From Prochlorococcus marinus CUG1417 (GTDB lineage Bacteria > Cyanobacteriota > Cyanobacteriia > PCC-6307 > Cyanobiaceae): a DNA stretch of 64,000 nt. The position numbers were made by a program, and so were the translations under genes. Under the pieces are notes generated by a model. The model was not told the origin of the DNA and did not search any database. It was given only the letters and a program-made list of their open reading frames with translations. The stretch lies in contig NZ_JAAORN010000001.1 in assembly GCF_017695975.1 (NCBI RefSeq), positions 186,001-250,000 on the forward strand. The letters are read 5' to 3'. This document shows, one piece after another, positions 60,251 through 64,000 of the stretch; position 1 is the first letter of the stretch, and each line of letters opens with the position of its first letter.

Positions 60251-60883
60251 TTACCAATCTAGAGATTTTGACACAATTGGAAAACTTTGTTTAAAAATAG
60301 ACTTGCAATCTTGGGCAATAGACTTATGTTCTTCTTGAGTACCATGAGCTGAACGCAAATGAATGTAATGTATCCATGACCTGCATGATCCTGACATGTA
60401 GATTCTCGTTGGAGTTGCTAATGGCAATACAAATCTCGCACATTCTTTAGCTATTCCTTCAGCAAGTAATTCTTCATATAATTCTGAAGCAGCTTTAAAA
60501 TGTAAAGCAATTTTTTCATTGAATCTTTTTTTTAACTCATTAGGCAGGTCTGGAATAGAATTTTGCCTATTTTTAAAATCTTGTCTTCTTAACTCTGGCA
60601 AAGGAATTTTACCCAATTGAGAGCTGTCTGCATATCTCTGTGAAAATTCTTGGAAAGTGAATGATCTATGTCTTAAGATTTGAGCCGCAATTCCTCTGTT
60701 GGTTTCTATTTGTAAAGTCATAAAAGACTGTTCAAATACACTCCAATGTTCATTTTTAATGCAATAACTCAATAGTTTTGAGTAATCCTCATTTTTCTGA
60801 TTATTTGGATTGCTTACTCTAGCGATGTAAGCCATTGTTTTTTCTGCATTAGGAGTTAGCGAAATAAGTTCAACTTTACTCAT
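60251..60883 (-). CDS. thyX: FAD-dependent thymidylate synthase ThyX
   Basis: ThyX makes dTMP from dUMP with methylene-tetrahydrofolate and NADPH. The 210-residue protein has the ThyX signature RHRSFTFQEFSQRY (RHRxxSxxxxSxR) near residue 72, and STR/RSWIHYIHLRSAHGTQEEHK near 168. Its neighbour dcd, one base away, supplies dUTP-to-dUMP flow, so the cluster is a thymidylate route. Length is normal. Confidence 0.95.
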   Translation of the reverse strand: MSKVELISLTPNAEKTMAYIARVSNPNNQKNEDYSKLLSYCIKNEHWSVFEQSFMTLQIETNRGIAAQILRHRSFTFQEFSQRYADSSQLGKIPLPELRRQDFKNRQNSIPDLPNELKKRFNEKIALHFKAASELYEELLAEGIAKECARFVLPLATPTRIYMSGSCRSWIHYIHLRSAHGTQEEHKSIAQDCKSIFKQSFPIVSKSLDW

Positions 60884-60884
60884 T

Positions 60885-61478
60885 TTAGATCTTTGCTAAG
60901 GTTACTTTCTCTGGTTGATTTTGATATTTACCTTTTCTATCTTCATATGTTGTAGAACAAGGATCACCTTCAAAAAAGAGTAGTTGGCAGATCCCTTCTT
61001 TGGCATAAATTCTGCAATCTGCACCTGAACTATTACTAAACTCCAAAGTTAAGTGGCCTTCCCAACCCGCTTCTGCAGGCGTTGTATTGACAATTATCCC
61101 AAGTCTTGCATAAGTACTTTTACCTATGCAAATTACAGTTATATTTTCTGGCACCTTCATCTTTTCTAGAGCCACTCCTAAACCATAGGAGTGTGCAGGG
61201 AGAATAAAAAAATCTCCATCATCATCATGGTGAAGAACAGTTTTTTCTAAATTATCAGGATTAAATTTTTTGGGATTCATAACTGTACCAGGTATATGCC
61301 TAAAAATTAAGAATTCTTTTGATGAAAGTCTTAAATCATAGCCATAAGAGGAACATCCGTAACTTAAAACTGGATTTTGTTTCTTATTAGGCTCAAGATG
61401 CCGGACCAAATTTGATTGGAAGGGATTTATCATCCCTTCAGAGGCTTTTTGATTTATCCAAAGATCATTTTTAAGCAT
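60885..61478 (-). CDS. dcd: dCTP deaminase
   Basis: Dcd converts dCTP to dUTP (or, in the bifunctional type, to dUMP). The 197-residue protein has the dUTPase-like jelly-roll pattern with GKSTYARLGIIVNTTPAEAGWEGHLTLEFSN near residue 119 (longer than the usual motif; key residues are in this span) and CQLLFFEGDP near 163. It sits between the CobO-like gene (4-bp gap) and thyX (1-bp gap), so all three are likely on one transcript that ends in dTMP synthesis. Confidence 0.93.
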   Translation of the reverse strand: MLKNDLWINQKASEGMINPFQSNLVRHLEPNKKQNPVLSYGCSSYGYDLRLSSKEFLIFRHIPGTVMNPKKFNPDNLEKTVLHHDDDGDFFILPAHSYGLGVALEKMKVPENITVICIGKSTYARLGIIVNTTPAEAGWEGHLTLEFSNSSGADCRIYAKEGICQLLFFEGDPCSTTYEDRKGKYQNQPEKVTLAKI

Positions 61479-61482
61479 TTTT

Positions 61483-62064
61483 TTATGAGCGAAGTTGGGT
61501 AATTTGGTTGGCCATTAATAATAATTCTTTAGGAATATCTGTACCAGTAAGAATTACATCTCCTGTTATGTTTCGGTTTTCAAGTGTTGAAATCAAGTCA
61601 TCTTTATCGATAATTTTCATCTCAATTGCAAGAAAAATTTCATCAAGTATGATTTGATCATTTTCACCAGAAAGTAGTTCTTTTTTGCATAAATTCCATA
61701 ATTCATAGGTAGATTCGTGAATAGATTTTTCTAAATTTTTATTATTTTCGATTTCCTCAGAATGATATTGATCATAGGAATGGGATGATCTTACCCAAGT
61801 TAAATTGCCACAAAGTTTTAATTGATTAGCAACCCCTTGTTTAACTCCTCCCTTCATAAATTGTACTAAGAGTACTTTCTTGCCAAGGGCAGCATTCCTG
61901 AGACAGTCTCTAATGATGGAGGAATAACTTCCTCTATAAGAAGATTGATAGATTTGGATTTGCCCGTTTTGTTTAAATCTTTTTAAGTTTATTTTGGTAG
62001 CAGAACTTATTTTTAACGCATCAGGATTAATTTTGGAATAATTATTAGATGAACTAATTACCAT
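61483..62064 (-). CDS. CobO/BtuR-like cob(I)alamin adenosyltransferase homologue without a P-loop
   Basis: The 193-residue protein follows the CobO/BtuR layout: a strand leading to the nucleotide loop, LGKKVLLVQFMKGG near residue 60, LDEIF near 141 and VILTGTDIPKELL near 170. The Walker A loop GxGKGKTT is replaced by SSYRGSYSS (residues 41-49), with no Lys or Gly-Lys. CobO-type enzymes need that loop to bind ATP for adenosylation, so the gene may encode an altered or different nucleotide-binding protein. It is the first gene of a dcd-thyX unit and divergent from ntcA. Confidence 0.65.
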   Translation of the reverse strand: MVISSSNNYSKINPDALKISSATKINLKRFKQNGQIQIYQSSYRGSYSSIIRDCLRNAALGKKVLLVQFMKGGVKQGVANQLKLCGNLTWVRSSHSYDQYHSEEIENNKNLEKSIHESTYELWNLCKKELLSGENDQIILDEIFLAIEMKIIDKDDLISTLENRNITGDVILTGTDIPKELLLMANQITQLRS

Positions 62065-62080
62065 TATCTTAGATTTTTTT

Positions 62081-62121
62081 CTATATGCAGTATAATTACA
62101 ATTTATTTACGCTGCATATAG
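62081..62121. promoter_or_regulatory. perfect 10-bp inverted repeat between the CobO-like gene and ntcA
   Basis: CTATATGCAG (62081-62090) and CTGCATATAG (62112-62121) form a perfect dyad with a 21-bp spacer in the 200-bp divergent gap. It may be a regulator-binding site or a transcript hairpin in the CobO-like leader. No known factor is assigned. Confidence 0.5.
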
Positions 62122-62202
62122 TGTAATTTTACTTAAAAAATATTGAAGAAACTGAAGCTAAAAGAAAGGAGTTTATAAAAAAAACAATAAGAATTCAAAA
62201 TT

Positions 62203-62244
62203 GTTACTGTTGCTACAAGATTTTTTGAGGTGTCTTCTTAAATT
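62203..62244 (+). promoter_or_regulatory. candidate class II NtcA-activated promoter of ntcA
   Basis: GTT-N8-TAC (62203-62216) differs from the NtcA consensus GTA-N8-TAC by one base. Exactly 22 bp later is TAAATT (62239-62244), which fits the TAN3T -10 box of NtcA-activated promoters, and the ntcA ATG follows 20 bp after it. Autoactivation by NtcA is known in cyanobacteria; here it is inferred from spacing. Confidence 0.6.
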
Positions 62245-62264
62245 TTTTAATAGTAAAGTTATTT

Positions 62265-62999
62265 ATGATACCTTCTTCTCGAGGATTAAGCCGCTTGAGT
62301 TCGCATCAATCCGGACAAAGTAAAAGTAACTATGTTGGTGAACGTTTTCCAATCAATAAAACTTTAATGGAAGTAATTAAAGGTCTTGAGGGTGCAAGTA
62401 CAGAAATGGTTGAGAGATCTAAAACAATATTTTTCCCTGGTGATCCTGCTGAGAGAGTTTATCTTATAAGAAGAGGAGCAGTAAGGTTGTCAAGAGTTTA
62501 CGAGTCAGGTGAAGAGATAACTGTTTCTTTGTTAAGAGAAAATAGTCTCTTTGGTGTTTTATCTCTTCTGACAGGACATAGATCTGATCGTTTTTATCAT
62601 GCAATAGCATTCACAAGAGTAGAAATGATAACAGCACCTGCAAATTCTGTTTTAAGAGCAATAGAGGAAGATGCATCAGTAGGTTTATTATTGTTACAGG
62701 GCCTTTCAAGTAGAATCCTGCAAACAGAAACAATGATTGAAACTCTTACTCATAGAGATATGTCTTCTCGATTAGTAAGTTTTTTAATGGTTCTTTGTAG
62801 AGACTTTGGAGTAGCAAGTGAAAAAGGTATTACAATTGATTTAAGACTTTCACATCAAGCCATTGCTGAAGCTATTGGTTCAACGAGAGTAACAATTACA
62901 AGATTACTAGGAGATTTGAAGGATTCGGGCCTTTTAGTTATTGAAAGAAAAAAGATTACAGTTTTTGACCCTATAGCTCTTGCGAAAAGATTTAATTGA
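62265..62999 (+). CDS. ntcA: global nitrogen regulator NtcA
   Basis: NtcA is a CRP/FNR-family dimeric activator that responds to 2-oxoglutarate and, with PipX, controls nitrogen uptake genes. The 244-residue protein has the effector-binding beta barrel with [20 protein letters not shown] near residue 63, the dimerisation helix near 140-170, and a C-terminal winged helix-turn-helix [24 protein letters not shown] near 202. Length is a little above the freshwater form because of a longer N-terminus. A likely own NtcA site lies upstream. Confidence 0.95.
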   Translation: MIPSSRGLSRLSSHQSGQSKSNYVGERFPINKTLMEVIKGLEGASTEMVERSKTIFFPGDPAERVYLIRRGAVRLSRVYESGEEITVSLLRENSLFGVLSLLTGHRSDRFYHAIAFTRVEMITAPANSVLRAIEEDASVGLLLLQGLSSRILQTETMIETLTHRDMSSRLVSFLMVLCRDFGVASEKGITIDLRLSHQAIAEAIGSTRVTITRLLGDLKDSGLLVIERKKITVFDPIALAKRFN

Positions 63000-63038
63000 T
63001 TCATCATTCATTATGATGTAATGATTGTATGAAAAAAT

Positions 63039-63998
63039 GTGGCTTGGATTTTAATTGTTTTTTTAATATTTCTCGGAGGACTAATTGCACCATTTGGGGA
63101 TCTTCTTGGTACGAAGATTGGTAAAGCAAGATTTAGTATTTTAAAATTAAGACCAAAGAAAACAGCAACAATCGTAACGATAATAACTGGAGGTTTTATT
63201 AGTGCAGTTTCGATTGGATTATTGATCTTAGTAAGTGAAGAATTTAGGCAAAGACTTTTTGTAGATATTCCTTTTTTACAAAAAACTTTAGATGAGAGTA
63301 AAAAGGCGCTTATTCCTTTGAAGGAAGAAAGAAAGAGACTTGAAGATAAAATTATCAAAAAAGAAAAGGAATTAAATCAACTAAAAAGTGATGTCAAAGA
63401 ATTTAGAAGAGGAAATGTAGTTATTAAAAGAGGTCAAACTTTATTTATTGCAAAAGTTACTTCTAATTCAAATATAAAAATAGATTTAGGAAAGATTTAT
63501 AATAGTGCAGATAAATATGTTCATAAAATTGTAAAGCCTACTAAAAAAGAAATAAAAAATATTCTTTTATGGAGACCTAGTGATATTTCTAAAATTGAAG
63601 AAGTAACCTCAAAAGAGGGAGATTGGATCATATTGATTAAATCAGCAACTAATATTTTGAAAGGAGATGATTTTGTTTTTGTATATCCAGAGTTGCTCCA
63701 AAATAAATTCATCTTAAGAAGAGGAGAAGTTATTACAAGCGAAATTCTCGAAAGAAAAGATTTTGAGAATAAAAATATTAATTTAGAAATTAAAAATTTG
63801 TTGAGTCAAACAAGAGATGAAATTAAGTTACGAGGATCTATTGTTAACGAAATTAAGACAAGAGGGAACTTTATTAACAAAATAAGAGATTCATTAAAGA
63901 TAAATCAAAACAATAAATATCGATTAGATGTTGTATCTTTACAAGATAGTAAAACTGCTGACCCAATAATTGTTGATTTGAATATCACTAAATTATAA
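63039..63998 (+). CDS. DUF3084 family membrane protein
   Basis: The 319-residue protein has a N-terminal membrane region with two hydrophobic helices (about 2-18, 45-67), separated by LLGTKIGKARFSILKLRP, then a coiled coil (about 85-120) and a long polar domain. This layout matches the cyanobacterial DUF3084 family. GTG at 63039 is the first start after an in-frame TGA at 63030-63032. It follows ntcA by 39 bp and may be co-transcribed with it; function is unknown. Confidence 0.7.
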   Translation: MAWILIVFLIFLGGLIAPFGDLLGTKIGKARFSILKLRPKKTATIVTIITGGFISAVSIGLLILVSEEFRQRLFVDIPFLQKTLDESKKALIPLKEERKRLEDKIIKKEKELNQLKSDVKEFRRGNVVIKRGQTLFIAKVTSNSNIKIDLGKIYNSADKYVHKIVKPTKKEIKNILLWRPSDISKIEEVTSKEGDWIILIKSATNILKGDDFVFVYPELLQNKFILRRGEVITSEILERKDFENKNINLEIKNLLSQTRDEIKLRGSIVNEIKTRGNFINKIRDSLKINQNNKYRLDVVSLQDSKTADPIIVDLNITKL

Positions 63999-64000
63999 AT

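Noticed and set aside
62091-62100. GTA-like half sites in the cobO-like/ntcA gap as additional NtcA boxes
   Set aside because: GTATAATTACA and GTAATTTTAC have wrong internal spacing (not GTA-N8-TAC), so only the site at 62203-62216 was kept.
61485-62260. Cobalamin riboswitch upstream of the CobO-like gene
   Set aside because: The intergenic gap is only 200 bp, shared with ntcA control elements, and no B12-box-like sequence was seen.

Overview
The window looks like core chromosome of a high-light-adapted marine Prochlorococcus. Grounds seen in the sequence: very AT-rich DNA, extremely compact gene packing with frequent 4-22 bp overlaps, and a cyanobacterial gene set (psbA with the glnB-like sbtB, sbtA and bicA carbon-uptake genes, psbO, CP12, ntcA, crtR, Ycf20, DUF3177, DUF3084). 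Strain or clade assignment is inference. I see no prophage, insertion sequence, CRISPR array, rRNA operon or genomic-island signature.

Layout. 1-5.6 kb: tail of a metallo-hydrolase, then on the minus strand mnmE, nadC, argS and a HisC-type aminotransferase. 5.7-12 kb: DUF2062 protein, Rel/SpoT ppGpp enzyme, a double-ATPase ABC protein, rluD and the ribosome-assembly GTPase rbgA. 12.1-18.2 kb: pgk, a secreted hypothetical, murG, a CobD-like aminotransferase, pyrD, rnhA. 18.3-24.4 kb: one long minus-strand expression block, clpB-type chaperone, secE, nusG, rplK, rplA, L10 leader, rplJ, rplL. 24.7-37.3 kb: eno, a UbiB/ABC1 kinase, a thioredoxin-reductase-like flavoprotein, the inorganic-carbon module sbtB-sbtA-bicA, hemB, a VOC protein, mutS2, obgE. 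37.3-47.2 kb is photosynthesis/carbon flavoured: CP12, GST, aspartoacylase, an unlisted 42-codon gene, psbA with leader hairpins and terminator, aroC, a KDPG-aldolase-like protein, ftsH, ATP sulfurylase, psbO. 47.4-64 kb: coaBC with DUF2555, Ycf20, pyrB, a 3-methyladenine glycosylase with a damaged 5' end, gatC, crtR without a normal start codon, tRNA-Leu(UAG), ileS, two envelope/hypothetical genes, trmB, glmM, a TxlA-like thioredoxin, cobO-like/dcd/thyX, ntcA and a DUF3084 protein.

How parts fit: SbtA and BicA import bicarbonate and SbtB probably gates SbtA; CP12 switches the Calvin cycle off in the dark; PGK, enolase and the aldolase-like protein belong to central carbon flow; PsbA, PsbO, FtsH and CrtR build, repair and protect photosystem II; dcd and thyX feed dTMP synthesis; NtcA sets nitrogen control and carries what looks like its own class II NtcA promoter.

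The most useful anomalies are: an in-frame TGA in the 5' part of the alkyl-adenine glycosylase gene, absence of any ATG/GTG/TTG start for the otherwise intact crtR, a small ribosome-binding-site-equipped gene upstream of psbA, a thioredoxin-reductase homologue that has lost its NADPH motifs, a CobO-like protein that has lost its P-loop, and a perfect 10-bp inverted repeat between cobO and ntcA. The only stretch over 300 bases without a large gene (39821-40255) holds the 42-codon gene and the psbA control region. I did not find a convincing new multi-gene system; this is mostly ordinary core genome.
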